From positions 1 to 64,000 of the forward strand of contig NZ_JAHWFK010000042.1 in the NCBI RefSeq assembly GCF_019710575.1: a DNA stretch of 64,000 nt, given 5' to 3'. The stretch is from Paractinoplanes polyasparticus. GTDB lineage: Bacteria; Actinomycetota; Actinomycetes; Mycobacteriales; Micromonosporaceae. Both the position numbers and the translations under genes were made by a program. Under the pieces are notes generated by a model. That model was not told the DNA's origin. It ran no database searches and saw only the letters and a list, made by a program, of their open reading frames with translations. Below are positions 34,846 through 43,676 of the stretch, in pieces; position 1 is the first letter of the stretch; each line of letters opens with the position of its first letter.

Positions 34846-35082
34846 GGGGTTGCCTTCCTCGGATCTCGCTGTCATTCAGACCGTATCTCCGCGCCATTTC
34901 GGGCACGGTTGCGCGTGCAACGGCGTTACCCGTAGGGCCGCCGGAAGTCGACACCTTTGGGCACAGCCGGGTTTGTCGTCACGGCTGGCTGTCGGTCATT
35001 CCCGTATGTTTCCCGTCTAATGACCCGGGTGCGGATGGGATCGCTGAGCCCGGGCCCTCCTCACCAGCAGGAGATGGATGGG

Positions 35083-36504
35083 ATGTACGACTTCATCGTG
35101 TGCGGCAGTGGTTCGTCCGGTTCAACGGTGGCGGGTCGGCTCGCCGAGGACCCTGACGTGTCGGTGCTGCTTGTCGAGGCGGGCGGCAGCGACGAGTCGG
35201 AGGCCGTGCAGGACCCGGATCTCTGGCCGCTGAACCTGGAATCGGAGCGGGTCTGGGACTTCACCACGGTGCCCGATCAGGCGGTCGGCGGGCGAACACT
35301 GCCGTACGCGATGGGCAGGGTTCTCGGCGGCGGAGGCAGCGTCAACGTCAGTAACTGGGTTCGTGGGCACCGCGACGACTGGGCGCGCTATGCCCGTCTG
35401 ACCGGCGACCCGGCATGGGGGCACGAGGCGATCGGCGAGGTCTTCCGGCGCATCGAGGACGGTCCGATGCACGTGCAGCCCGCGTCGCCGCATCCGCTCG
35501 GTGAAGCCGTGCTCGCAGCAGCGGGGGAGGCCGGACTGCCGACCTGTTCAAACGTGAACGGGGCGCTCGCCACGCGCGACCGAGGTTCCGTGAGGTCCGT
35601 CAAGACCATTCGAAATGGGCGCCGTTTCTCACCCTATCGGGCCTATGTGGCCGGCCCGGACCGGCCCAACCTGACCGTCATGCCCGGCACGCTCGTGCTA
35701 CGGGTGATTGTCGAAGGCGGTCGGGCCGTGGGCGTCCGGGTTCTCACCGGTGGTCGCACCGAGGACATCCACGCGCGAACGGAAGTGGTGCTCTCGCTCG
35801 GCGCGGTCAACACCCCCAAGGTACTCATGCTCTCGGGCATTGGCGACGCCGACGAGTTGGCCCGGCACGGCATCCCGGTGACGGGCCACCTGCCGGGCGT
35901 CGGTCGCAACCTGCAGGACCACGCTCATCTCGACCTGGTCTGGAACACCGCGCCGGGGGTGCAGCTGCCACCACCCGGCGACACCGGAGTGGCCGGATTC
36001 TGGTCGCGCGGGTTCATGTATGTCACCCCGGCCCCCGGTGGCGGCATCAACTTCATGGTCGGGGTGCCGATGCACAATCCCGGCCGGGTCAGGTTGGCCT
36101 CGGCTGATCCGACGGCCGGCCCCCTCATCGAGACCGGCTACTTCACGCACGCCGACGACATGACCGAGGCGTTGAAGGCCTTGAATATCGCGAGATCCAT
36201 CGTCACCGCGCCCGCGTTGCGCTCCTGGATCGGCGACGAGCGGCTGCCCGGTGCCGCCGACGCGGAACGCTACCTGCGCGAGAGTGTTCATACCTTCTGG
36301 CACCAGACCGGCACCGCGAGGATGGGCAACGACGAACTCGCCGTGGTCGACTCGAGGCTACGGGTCATCGGTTGCGCGGGGCTCCGGGTCGCGGACGCTT
36401 CGGTGCTACCCCACGTCCCGATGGCCAACACGATGGCGCCGAGCGTGGCGGTCGGCGAGCAGGCGGCTCTCTTCATCCGCGAGGACGGAAGGACACCGCT
36501 TTGA
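35083..36504 (+). CDS. GMC-family FAD oxidoreductase (choline/alcohol dehydrogenase-like)
   Basis: 473 aa from ATG 35083 (MYDFIVCGSGSSGSTVAGRL, the FAD Rossmann motif), with GGAG at 9 nt; an in-frame ATG lies at 35074. GRVLGGGGSVNVSNWVRGHR is GMC signature 1, and VVLSLGAVNTPKVLMLSGIG signature 2. The catalytic His is in FWHQTGTARMG, and the C-terminal Asn-containing NTMAPSVAVGE closes the site. About 50 residues shorter than the ~530 aa usual for choline dehydrogenases. Substrate unknown. Stand-alone between pseudogenes. Confidence 0.87.
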   Translation: MYDFIVCGSGSSGSTVAGRLAEDPDVSVLLVEAGGSDESEAVQDPDLWPLNLESERVWDFTTVPDQAVGGRTLPYAMGRVLGGGGSVNVSNWVRGHRDDWARYARLTGDPAWGHEAIGEVFRRIEDGPMHVQPASPHPLGEAVLAAAGEAGLPTCSNVNGALATRDRGSVRSVKTIRNGRRFSPYRAYVAGPDRPNLTVMPGTLVLRVIVEGGRAVGVRVLTGGRTEDIHARTEVVLSLGAVNTPKVLMLSGIGDADELARHGIPVTGHLPGVGRNLQDHAHLDLVWNTAPGVQLPPPGDTGVAGFWSRGFMYVTPAPGGGINFMVGVPMHNPGRVRLASADPTAGPLIETGYFTHADDMTEALKALNIARSIVTAPALRSWIGDERLPGAADAERYLRESVHTFWHQTGTARMGNDELAVVDSRLRVIGCAGLRVADASVLPHVPMANTMAPSVAVGEQAALFIREDGRTPL

Positions 36505-36540
36505 AACTTAACGGCAGCGGTGGCGACGGGGTACGCACTG

Positions 36541-37071
36541 CAGTGGACCGGGCTCAGACCTGGGGCGTACCCTCCGTCGAAGAACAGCTCAGCGCCGTTG
36601 ACGAAAGCGCTGTCCTCGGAGGCGAGAAAAGCGCGGCTTCAGCCACGTCGACCGGTTCCCCGAGTGGCCTGACGGCGTTTGGCCGGCCACCCATTGACTG
36701 AATTCGGCGACCTCGGCGTCGGACAGCAGGGTGCGCAGCATCGGTGTGTCGGTCGGCCCTGGACTCAGGACGTTCACGCGGATCCCGTGAACCTTGAGCC
36801 GGACACCGGCGTTCGCGTAGAACACGTCCAGCCGGCCGGTCCGCTCGGCGATGGTGGCATAGAGACGGTCGAGGTCGGCGGTGCTGGTGATGTCGGCCCG
36901 AACGGCGATCGCCCTGGTGCCGATGTCCTCGACGGCCGCGTCGAGCTCGGCATGGCGGCGGCCTGTCATGAAAACGGTCGCTCCTTCGTCCGCGAACCGT
37001 CCGGCTGTGGCTCGGGCGATCCCGGTCCCGCCGCCAGTTATGAGTGCGGTTCTCCCCGCAAGGCGAGTCAT
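36541..37071 (-). pseudogene. Short-chain dehydrogenase with central deletion
   Basis: ATG 37071 gives RTALITGGGTGIARATAGRF (cofactor loop) and RLDVFYANAGV, then jumps straight to LKVHGIRVNVLSPGPTDTPM. The segment with the catalytic Ser and YxxxK is missing (~70 residues). The end is also frameshifted: PLGEPVDVAEAALF continues in a different frame. Non-functional. Confidence 0.75.
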
Positions 37072-37219
37072 GGAAGTCCTTCCGCATGTTTCGTCACGAC
37101 GGTTGCGTTCACCGTGTTCCCGGTGGGGGCAGGACGGTCAGCTCAGCGCGCCGATGACGACCTCGAACGACTCGATCGAGCGCTCCGCCACCACGCCGAT
37201 CTTCCAGAACGGGTCGGTG

Positions 37220-37480
37220 TTGAGCAGCTCGCCTCCCTCAGCGCCGACGCGGTGCTCGCAGCACTGCGGGCCGGCCTGGGCGTGGGCTTGTGCAGGACGT
37301 GCTGTGCGCGGCCGATCTGCGATCCGGTTCGCTGGTGCGGCTCCGGCCCGACCGGCACTACGCGGAGGCGCCCGTTTCGCTCGAGTCCACCTCCGCGTGT
37401 GGACAGCGGCCTGCGGTCAAGGCGCTCATCGATCATCCGGAAGGGAGGCTTTGCCCCATGGCGGATCCCGTAGAGGAGAT
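37220..37480 (+). pseudogene. LysR C-terminal fragment (second copy)
   Basis: ASLSADAVLAALRAGLGVGL, then after a one-base shift near 37290 QDVLCAADLRSGSLVRLRPD and EAPVSLESTSACGQRPAVKA. This is the same tail as the fragment at 32027-32656 (QDLLCAADLRSGSLVRLWPE). Lacks HTH and most of the effector domain. Confidence 0.7.
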
Positions 37481-37483
37481 GGG

Positions 37484-37523
37484 CCCGGGTAACACACGGG
37501 GTTGTGCCCGTGTGTTACCCGGG
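37484..37523. promoter_or_regulatory. Strong 17-bp inverted repeat (operator or attenuator hairpin)
   Basis: CCCGGGTAACACACGGG (37484-37500), loop GTTGTG, then its exact complement CCCGTGTGTTACCCGGG (37507-37523). No U-run follows, so it is unlikely to be a simple terminator. It sits ~165 bp upstream of the carotenoid oxygenase start and inside a block repeated at 12499. Confidence 0.65.
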
Positions 37524-37565
37524 GTCCCACCTGCTTCCGGTGCCTGAGATTGAACACGTCGACCC
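37490..37565. repeat. Regulatory block, copy 2 (upstream of carotenoid oxygenase)
   Basis: Similar over ~75 bp to 12499-12573: shared ACACGGGGTT, CCCGTGnGTTACCCGGGGTC, a later CTTCCG and TCGACCC at equal spacing. Just downstream, GGACGGCTGGTGG occurs twice (37614-37643). Confidence 0.55.
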
Positions 37566-37689
37566 GCAGCACTCGGCGAGATCCGGAGGCACCCTGAGGA
37601 GCCCTCCTGACGGACGGCTGGTGGATGAACGGACGGCTGGTGGTTGAACAAGCACACCGGCCACCACAACAACCCCCATGAGAGGAACC

Positions 37690-39195
37690 ATGTCGCAAGA
37701 TCTGACTGAACGCCGCGAGGACGAGCCACGTCGGCCACAAAGGGCGACGCAGGTGGGCGACTCCGCCATGGCGAGTCTGTACACATCCGAGGCGCCGCTT
37801 CACGTGACCGGCCATCTCGCTCCGGTACCGGATGAGATCGACGCCGCCGACTTGCCGGTCGAGGGTGCGTTGCCGCCGGAGCTGGTCGGTCGTCTGCTGC
37901 GCAACGGGCCCAATCCGCTGCCGGGCGAGCCGTCGGAGCACTGGCTCGTGGGCCACGGAATGGTCCACGGCATCCGGCTGGAGAGTGGCCGGGCAACCTG
38001 GTACCGCAATCGCTGGGTGCGGACGAAGCCGTTCGCCGCCCGGACGAACGGGCAGACGACTTTCCGCCCTGACGGGCAGATCGACCGGACTGCTGTCGAG
38101 GCGAACACCAGTGTCATCGCGCACGCCGGTAAGATCTTCACGTTGATCGAATCCGGCCTGCCGCACGTGATGTCCCCTGAGCTGGAGACCCTGGGCATCA
38201 GCGACTTCGACGGCCGGCTCACCACATCGATGACCGCACACCCCAAGGCCGACCCGGTCACCGGCGAGCTTCATTTCTTCGGCTACGGCGTGACCCCGCC
38301 GTTCCTGACCTATCACAAGCTTTCCGCCTCGGGCGAGCTGGTGACCAGTGCGCCGATCGACGTTCCCGGGCCGACCATGATGCACGACTTCGCGATCACC
38401 GAAAAGCACGCCGTGTTCCTCGACCTACCGATGACCCTGAACATGAATCGGCTCGAGGCTGCGCTCCCGTACGACTGGGACGAGTCCTACGGCGCCCGGA
38501 TCGGCGTCATGCCGCTCGAACGCCCGGGTGAAGTCCGATGGTACGAGGTTGAACCGTCATACGTGTTCCACGTCGGCAACGCCCACACCGACGCCGCCGG
38601 GCGGGTGGTGCTCGACGGCGCCCGCTATGCGGGCGCCGACGTGGCACGAATGTGGAAGGTCATCGGCAACCCGATCTCCTCAGTCGGCATTCCCAGCCAT
38701 CCCGACCCGGAAGGGCCGGCCGCCGCGGCGGCCAACAGTGGCATGGCTCGCCTGCACCGCTGGGTGCTCGACCCGGCCACCGGCGCAGTGACGGAAACGG
38801 ACCTGGACGACCGGGGGATCGAGTTCCCCACCATCGACGACGACCGTGTCGGGCGCCTGTCCCGCTACCGGTACGCTGTCTCCGGTGGTGGCCCACTCGC
38901 CACGTCGATCGTCAAGTTCGATGCGGATGCCGGAGCCATCGCCGAACACCAACTCGGTCCCGACGTCGTGGCCAGCGAGGCGGTGTTCGTCCCGTCCGCC
39001 AGTCCCGGCCGTGCCGAGGACGACGGCTGGCTGCTCAGCATCGCCAGCCGGCGTGACGGTAGTGGTTCGAAATTGCTCGTCCTCGATGCCACCGACGTCG
39101 GCGGTAAGCCGGTCGCCTCCGTCACGCTTCCCCGAAGAGTCCCGACCGGCTTCCACGGCTCGTGGATCACCGACGAGGAGCTCGAGAGGCCCTGA
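37690..39195 (+). CDS. Carotenoid oxygenase (RPE65/CCD family)
   Basis: 501 aa, seven-bladed propeller iron enzyme that cleaves carotenoid or stilbene-type double bonds. All four iron-binding histidines are visible: H184 (MTAHPK), H232 (MMHDFA), H294 (VFHVGNA) and H489 (TGFHGSW). The N-terminus GALPPELVGRLLRNGPNPLP is the usual opening of the family. ATG 37690 follows GAGGA. Length normal and all key residues present, so it should be active. No carotenoid biosynthesis genes occur in the window; the substrate could be a scavenged phenylpropenoid such as an isoeugenol- or stilbene-like compound. Confidence 0.92.
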   Translation: MSQDLTERREDEPRRPQRATQVGDSAMASLYTSEAPLHVTGHLAPVPDEIDAADLPVEGALPPELVGRLLRNGPNPLPGEPSEHWLVGHGMVHGIRLESGRATWYRNRWVRTKPFAARTNGQTTFRPDGQIDRTAVEANTSVIAHAGKIFTLIESGLPHVMSPELETLGISDFDGRLTTSMTAHPKADPVTGELHFFGYGVTPPFLTYHKLSASGELVTSAPIDVPGPTMMHDFAITEKHAVFLDLPMTLNMNRLEAALPYDWDESYGARIGVMPLERPGEVRWYEVEPSYVFHVGNAHTDAAGRVVLDGARYAGADVARMWKVIGNPISSVGIPSHPDPEGPAAAAANSGMARLHRWVLDPATGAVTETDLDDRGIEFPTIDDDRVGRLSRYRYAVSGGGPLATSIVKFDADAGAIAEHQLGPDVVASEAVFVPSASPGRAEDDGWLLSIASRRDGSGSKLLVLDATDVGGKPVASVTLPRRVPTGFHGSWITDEELERP

Positions 39196-39717
39196 TCGCC
39201 GCCCGGGAATGTCGCTTTCCTGCCCTCGTACGGCAGCAAAGCCGGCCGGCCCCACGCTGCCGCACACCAGCTCGCGGCGGCGTGGGCGCCGGGGCCGTGA
39301 CATGTTCCGTCCGGGGCCGAGCACTCTTGGGCGAGACCGGCAGAATCGGCGGCACGATCACCGGGGAACCCAAACCGCGGCCCGGGGTTGTAAACCCCGC
39401 CGGTGAGGTGCAGCGAACGGGGGGCGGTATCTGCGTGGTCTGATGCTCGACGGCCCGCAGTATCAAGACCTGGCCCTCGAGCGCGGTGCCGGCCAAGCCG
39501 CACTCGTGCACTGGCGCGAGCGGCTACCGGCGTCGGGCAACACCGAAGACAGGCCTGCCGGCTCGCTGTCCGGGCACTTCTTCACCCTGCGGGTGCGCCC
39601 CGCAAGCAGAACAGTCCGCGCAGGCCTCCCATCCGCCAGTGACGGGGTCCTGCCCGACTGCCGGCTGCTGGTGCAGTGGCCACCGCCACCAACCCGTACC
39701 CACCTGACAGAGTCCTG
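39196..39717. other. Degraded region with IS701 fragment
   Basis: No intact gene. On the + strand at ~39426-39455 the peptide GGRYLRGLMLDG is the IS701 transposase N-terminal motif, also present in the remnant at 21435-21830. The following frame (VHWRERLPASGNTED) is unrecognised. Remaining sequence shows nothing I can support. Confidence 0.45.
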
Positions 39718-40677
39718 CTAAAGCCGGTTGGCCGCGAGGAACGCATTGATATGCGGGTGTCGGCTCGCCACGGCGACGTCCCGCCAGTAGCGCTGCAAGG
39801 GGTTGGAATCGGCGAAACCGCTTGCGCCGTGCAGGTCGAGCATCAGGTCCATGGCCGCGCGGCAGTCCCGGGCCGCCCCGGACATGTCGAGGCCGTGGTC
39901 GCCCGGGCCGGCCGCCGCGAGGGCGAGCATCGTGCGTTCGGCCCGCCGGGCGAGGGCGGTGGCCTCGGCCCGCCAGGTACGCGCGGCCGGGGACTCGCCC
40001 ATGGAGGCGTAGGAGCTCATGTAGGGCTTGCGATCGGACGCGAACATCGCGGTGACCACATCCAGCGCACCCAGCGTGGCCCCGACGACCGGGGCGAGCA
40101 CAGTCAGGCCGAAGAGCACCATGTCGCCGGCCAGTGCGGCGAAGTCGAGCGGCGCGACGCGCCCGGCCGGCACGAGGACGTCCTCGGCGATGAGGGTGTG
40201 GCTGCCGGTGCCGCGCATGCCGGCCGCCGACCAGGTGTGTTCGACACGCAGGTCACGCGTGGGGATCAGGGCCCAGGACAGCGTCCCGTCGATCAGCAGG
40301 GCCAGGCCGGCCCATTCCGCGTCCTCGCAGCCGGAGACGTTCGCCCAGCGGCCGGTGACGCGTACGCCGCCGGAAGCCGTCTCCCCCCGGCCGCCTGGCG
40401 TGCCCGACCCGGCCAGAAGCGCGTCCGGACCGATCACGTCGCCGATCGCCCGGCGGCTGAAGATCTTGCTGGTGAGCGAGGTGCCGGCGATCCAGCTGGT
40501 GGACGGGCAGCCCCGGGCCATCTCGGTGAGCAACTGGGCGGCCTCGGTGGCGGTGCGGTCGTGCAGGGCGAAGGCGCCGGCCTCCCGGGCCGCCTGCAGG
40601 CTCTTCGCGGTGGGGCGGCTCTGCTGTTCGGTCTCCGCGGCCTGCGCGGACAGGATCTCGACGAGTGGTGATGTCAC
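39718..40677 (-). CDS. Acyl-CoA dehydrogenase-fold flavoprotein
   Basis: 319 aa from GTG 40677 (TSPLVEILSAQAAETEQQSR). Segments TEMARGCPSTSWIAGTSLTS, GGVRVTGRWANVSGCEDAEW, TWSAAGMRGTGSHTLIAEDV and the C-terminal helical part DLMLDLHGASGFADSNPLQR follow the group of flavin-dependent monooxygenases with acyl-CoA-dehydrogenase fold (HpaB/HsaA-like). At ~320 aa it is shorter than the ~390 usual; the N-terminal helical region is reduced. Needs a partner flavin reductase, which is not intact nearby. Divergent from an AraC gene that likely controls it. Confidence 0.8.
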   Translation of the reverse strand: MTSPLVEILSAQAAETEQQSRPTAKSLQAAREAGAFALHDRTATEAAQLLTEMARGCPSTSWIAGTSLTSKIFSRRAIGDVIGPDALLAGSGTPGGRGETASGGVRVTGRWANVSGCEDAEWAGLALLIDGTLSWALIPTRDLRVEHTWSAAGMRGTGSHTLIAEDVLVPAGRVAPLDFAALAGDMVLFGLTVLAPVVGATLGALDVVTAMFASDRKPYMSSYASMGESPAARTWRAEATALARRAERTMLALAAAGPGDHGLDMSGAARDCRAAMDLMLDLHGASGFADSNPLQRYWRDVAVASRHPHINAFLAANRL

Positions 40678-40757
40678 GCCGTCAACCGAACCAGCTCCGG
40701 TTCCGCTCGACCATGCTTGCGCGGCCCGAGGCGATACGCGGACGTACCATCGGGGTC

Positions 40758-41615
40758 GTGGACATGATCTCGGCGGCACTCGACAGCGTCCGGGCCCTGC
40801 GCGTGAACGGGCGCCGCATCACGGAGTCGGGTGCGTGGGGACTTCGCTTCCCACCCATGGCCGCACTCGGCTTCCATGTGATGCTGCACGGTGAGGGATG
40901 GCTGATCCAGGAGAAGGCCGACCCTCTGCGCGTCCGCCCAGGGGACTTGATCTTCACCGCGGCCGGTGTCGTGCACGGGTTGTCCCACGCGCCGGTCGCC
41001 CTCGACGGCCTACCGGTCTTCACGGTGGAGGAACCGGCGCCGAGCGGACAGGCCGACTTCGAGTTCCTCTGCGGCGCCTACCGGATGCCGGACGGCCGGG
41101 TGCCCGCCCTGCTGCGGCAGCTGCCGGGGCTCGTCCTGATCACGCCGGACTACGCCGAGCAGCCGGAGCTGTGGACGCTGATCACCATGTTGCGCGCCGA
41201 CCTGGACCGGCCCGAGCCGGGCACCGACGCGGCCCGGGCGGCCCTGATCGACCTGATGGTCGTGCAGATGCTGCGCCAGGTGCCGGACCGGCCGGAGGCC
41301 ACCGACCCGGGCATTGCCGGCGCGCTGCACGCGATCCACGCGCGGCCCGAGCGGCCATGGACGGTGGAGCAGCTGAGCTCGGTCGCGGGTATGTCGCGTA
41401 CGACGTTCCACCGGCGCTTCACCGCCGTGACCGGCACTCCTCCGATGGCGTACCTGGTCGATCGGCGGATGAGCCTGGGCGCCCAGCTGTTACGGGCGAG
41501 CCCGGCGCCGCTGGCGGCCATCGCCCGGCAGGTCGGCTACTCGACGGAGTTCGCCTTCTCGGCCGCGTTCCGGCGCGCCTACGGGGTGGCGCCGGGCCGG
41601 TTCCGAGCCTCTTAA
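40758..41615 (+). CDS. AraC-family regulator with cupin sensor domain
   Basis: 285 aa. Cupin-like N-terminus (HVMLHGEGWLIQEKADPLRV, RPGDLIFTAAGVVHGLSHAP) and C-terminal double HTH (TVEQLSSVAGMSRTTFHRRF, ATGTPP-type turn, AIARQVGYSTEFAFSAAFRR, ending GVAPGRFRAS). The start is GTG 40758 or ATG 40764. The 80-bp gap to the divergent flavoprotein gene holds both promoters. The stop codon lies inside the 17-bp repeat at 41611. Confidence 0.88.
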   Translation: MDMISAALDSVRALRVNGRRITESGAWGLRFPPMAALGFHVMLHGEGWLIQEKADPLRVRPGDLIFTAAGVVHGLSHAPVALDGLPVFTVEEPAPSGQADFEFLCGAYRMPDGRVPALLRQLPGLVLITPDYAEQPELWTLITMLRADLDRPEPGTDAARAALIDLMVVQMLRQVPDRPEATDPGIAGALHAIHARPERPWTVEQLSSVAGMSRTTFHRRFTAVTGTPPMAYLVDRRMSLGAQLLRASPAPLAAIARQVGYSTEFAFSAAFRRAYGVAPGRFRAS

Positions 41616-41627
41616 TACTGCAACGGC
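41611..41627 (-). repeat. 17-bp sequence, inverted copy of 16795-16811
   Basis: CTTAATACTGCAACGGC, exact reverse complement of the sequence at 16795. Overlaps the stop codon of the AraC gene. Confidence 0.5.
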
Positions 41628-41752
41628 CCTCAAGTTGGTCGTCTGCGCCAGTGGGACAGTTCGGCTTGGCCGGCGGCAATCCCGACCTGCCCGGTATCCG
41701 CCCCGATCCGTCCCGGTTCCTTTACCCGTACGGGCCGTTGTAGCCTCTCAGG

Positions 41753-42046
41753 ATGCCTGAACTCGACGCTGTGTGGAGTGCCGTCATCGATGACGTGACC
41801 GGCATCCTGCCGCCGGAGCAACTGCATGTTTTGCGCCTTACCCGGTGCAGGGCGCTGATCGACGACGTAGCGGTGGTGGACGTGCCTGACGTTGCCACTC
41901 GTGACTCGGTCGAGTCGCAGCTCAAAACCATCTTCAAGCCGGCCTTGGGGCGTGCGTTGGGCCGAACCGTCGATATCGCGGTCCGACTGGATCCGGCCGT
42001 TTCCGCGGGACCGGCGATGGGGCTGTCTCGCAACACAGCCGTCTGA
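41753..42046 (+). CDS. Stand-alone DnaA N-terminal (domain I) protein
   Basis: 97 aa: LDAVWSAVIDDVTGILPPEQ, HVLRLTRCRALIDDVAVVDV, TRDSVESQLKTIFKPALGRA, LGRTVDIAVRLDP. This follows actinobacterial DnaA domain I closely (AVW, LRLTR...I.D.A....PD...RD..ES.L...I..AL.R.LGR.I.IAV...P). It stops where domain II would begin, with no AAA+ or DNA-binding domain. Domain I of DnaA mediates self-association and helicase loading, so a free copy could bind DnaA or DnaB and modulate initiation. It could equally be a remnant of a duplicated dnaA. ATG 41753 follows weak AGG. Confidence 0.75.
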   Translation: MPELDAVWSAVIDDVTGILPPEQLHVLRLTRCRALIDDVAVVDVPDVATRDSVESQLKTIFKPALGRALGRTVDIAVRLDPAVSAGPAMGLSRNTAV

Positions 42047-42089
42047 CCCGCAGCACTTGCAGGTCAGCGATGATCTGCGGCCGGGGGTG

Positions 42090-42857
42090 TCAGAGGGCCG
42101 AGCCGGTCAGCTGTGCGCAGAGCGCGAGCAACCCGTCCTGCTTCTCAGGGTCCTTCTCGTCTCTTCCTGGTCGCCAAGGGCGTTCCGTGTCGTAGGAGTC
42201 CGGTGGTACGTCCCTGGTCGTCGCGAGCCGGGCCAGGCGTGCGCCCGCATGATCCGGAGTCAGCGGGCCTCCGTCGCCGTTGCGCAGGGTCATCTGGGTC
42301 GTCACCCAACCCGGGTCGAACGCGATACTGTCTACTTCGGAAAGGCGGCGGCCGACGCCGAGTGCCAGCAGGATCAGCTGCAGCTTCGTGTTCAGGTAGG
42401 CCTGCCAGCCCTGAAACGGCTTGCGCATGAAGTTCGGATCATCGAGGTCGAGCTTGCCTTCGCCCGCGAGCGCGGAGGACGTGAAGATCAGCCGCCGCGG
42501 GCGGGACAGCAGGGCCGTCACCAGGTACGCCGACAACGTGTTGACTTGGAACGTCAGCTCGTTGCCGTCGACTGTCAGCTCCCGTTCGGTTGCGTGTTTG
42601 AGGCCGAGACCCGCATTCAGCACGACAGTGTCGTACCGTCCGAACTTTTCTGCCTCAGCCACCATGCCGCGGGTCTCCTGGAATGACGCGAGATCCGCCA
42701 CCACAACGCCCGCTGCCAAGGGCACTGCGGCGAGTGCCTCCGCCGCCCGCCACTCGTTGCGCGCGTGCAGCACCACCTCGTGCCCCTGCTTGCTCAGGGC
42801 GGTCGCCGCCGCCAATCCGATGCCCGCGGAGGAGCCGGTGATCAATACTCTGGCCAC
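42090..42857 (-). CDS. Short-chain dehydrogenase/reductase
   Basis: 255 aa from GTG 42857 (VARVLITGSSAGIGLAAATA, the NAD(P) loop); an ATG at 42887 is the alternative. VVVADLASFQ, TVVLNAGLGLKHA, LIFTSSALAG (Ser) and YLNTKLQL (Tyr-x3-Lys) complete the SDR catalytic set. FDPGWVTTQM follows. The C-terminal PDSYDTERPWRPGRDEKDPE is polar. NAD(P)-dependent oxidoreductase of unknown substrate; not in an evident operon. Confidence 0.85.
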   Translation of the reverse strand: MARVLITGSSAGIGLAAATALSKQGHEVVLHARNEWRAAEALAAVPLAAGVVVADLASFQETRGMVAEAEKFGRYDTVVLNAGLGLKHATERELTVDGNELTFQVNTLSAYLVTALLSRPRRLIFTSSALAGEGKLDLDDPNFMRKPFQGWQAYLNTKLQLILLALGVGRRLSEVDSIAFDPGWVTTQMTLRNGDGGPLTPDHAGARLARLATTRDVPPDSYDTERPWRPGRDEKDPEKQDGLLALCAQLTGSAL

Positions 42858-43163
42858 GCGCCGACTATAGACCGCCGGGCGAATCATGAAGGAGGGGATG
42901 AAGTGCGGCGAATTCCACTCGGCGTCTTCTGCTGGACCACCTTCCCGGTGACGGTTGCGCCGGGTCGTCCGCGGGCCGATCTGGCCGACCTGGCAGCGAT
43001 CGCGCTCGCTCAGCATCGGCCGCAGCAGTTGAATCTCGCGTCCGCACGAAGTGGAGCTGGGTGTGGCCGCCGGTGTCAATACACCGTCAACACGTCTCGC
43101 CCGGCATGGTTTCTGCGTGAATGACGCTGGTCACCGGGTCCGACCCCGCGTCACGGTGTGCGA

Positions 43164-43676
43164 ATGAGTGATGGTGCGGGCAAGGTTGTGGTCGGAATTT
43201 CATCGTCCTTGTCGGGACCTGAGGCGCTGCGGTTCGCCATAGCCGAGGCACGTCGGCGGCAGGTGCCGCTGGAGGCCGTCCGGCCTTGGTCGTACAACGG
43301 AAGTGTGCGGACACCACCCCTGCGGAAATGGGAACGCGTACTGGCCAACCGGACGCGGAGGGCCATCATCGGAACCTTTGACGAAGCGGTGGGGGAGATG
43401 CCCCGGGACCTGGAGGTGCTGGCGCGGGCGGCGCAAGGAGTGCCGGCCCTGACGCTCAAGGACAGCGTCGAATCTCCGCGCGACCTTCTCGTCATCGGCA
43501 CCGGCCGTCGCTGGCCGGCCGGCGGGGTTGTTCGAGGCTCTCACGGAGCGGCCTGCCCGGTCGTGGTGGTGCCACGCCCCGAGTTGGCCCGGGCGGCCGG
43601 TGGCCGGATGGCAGCCCGACAGATGCTGCGTGAGGCGGCGGAGATTCTCGAGAACAGCCGAGGCTTCACTCGTTGA
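43164..43676 (+). CDS. Universal stress protein (single domain)
   Basis: 170 aa, ATG 43164. Begins VVVGISSSLSGPEALRFAIA, the Usp opening. The ATP-binding signature GTGRRWPAGGVVRGSHGAAC then PVVVVPRPE fits G-x2-G-x9-G-S. The middle is slightly divergent. Usually a stress- or hypoxia-associated nucleotide-binding protein. A monocistron. Confidence 0.8.
   Translation: MSDGAGKVVVGISSSLSGPEALRFAIAEARRRQVPLEAVRPWSYNGSVRTPPLRKWERVLANRTRRAIIGTFDEAVGEMPRDLEVLARAAQGVPALTLKDSVESPRDLLVIGTGRRWPAGGVVRGSHGAACPVVVVPRPELARAAGGRMAARQMLREAAEILENSRGFTR

Noticed and set aside
37484..37523. Rho-independent terminator
   Set aside because: Very strong hairpin but no T-run on either side, and a related block lies upstream of another gene, so a regulatory role is preferred.
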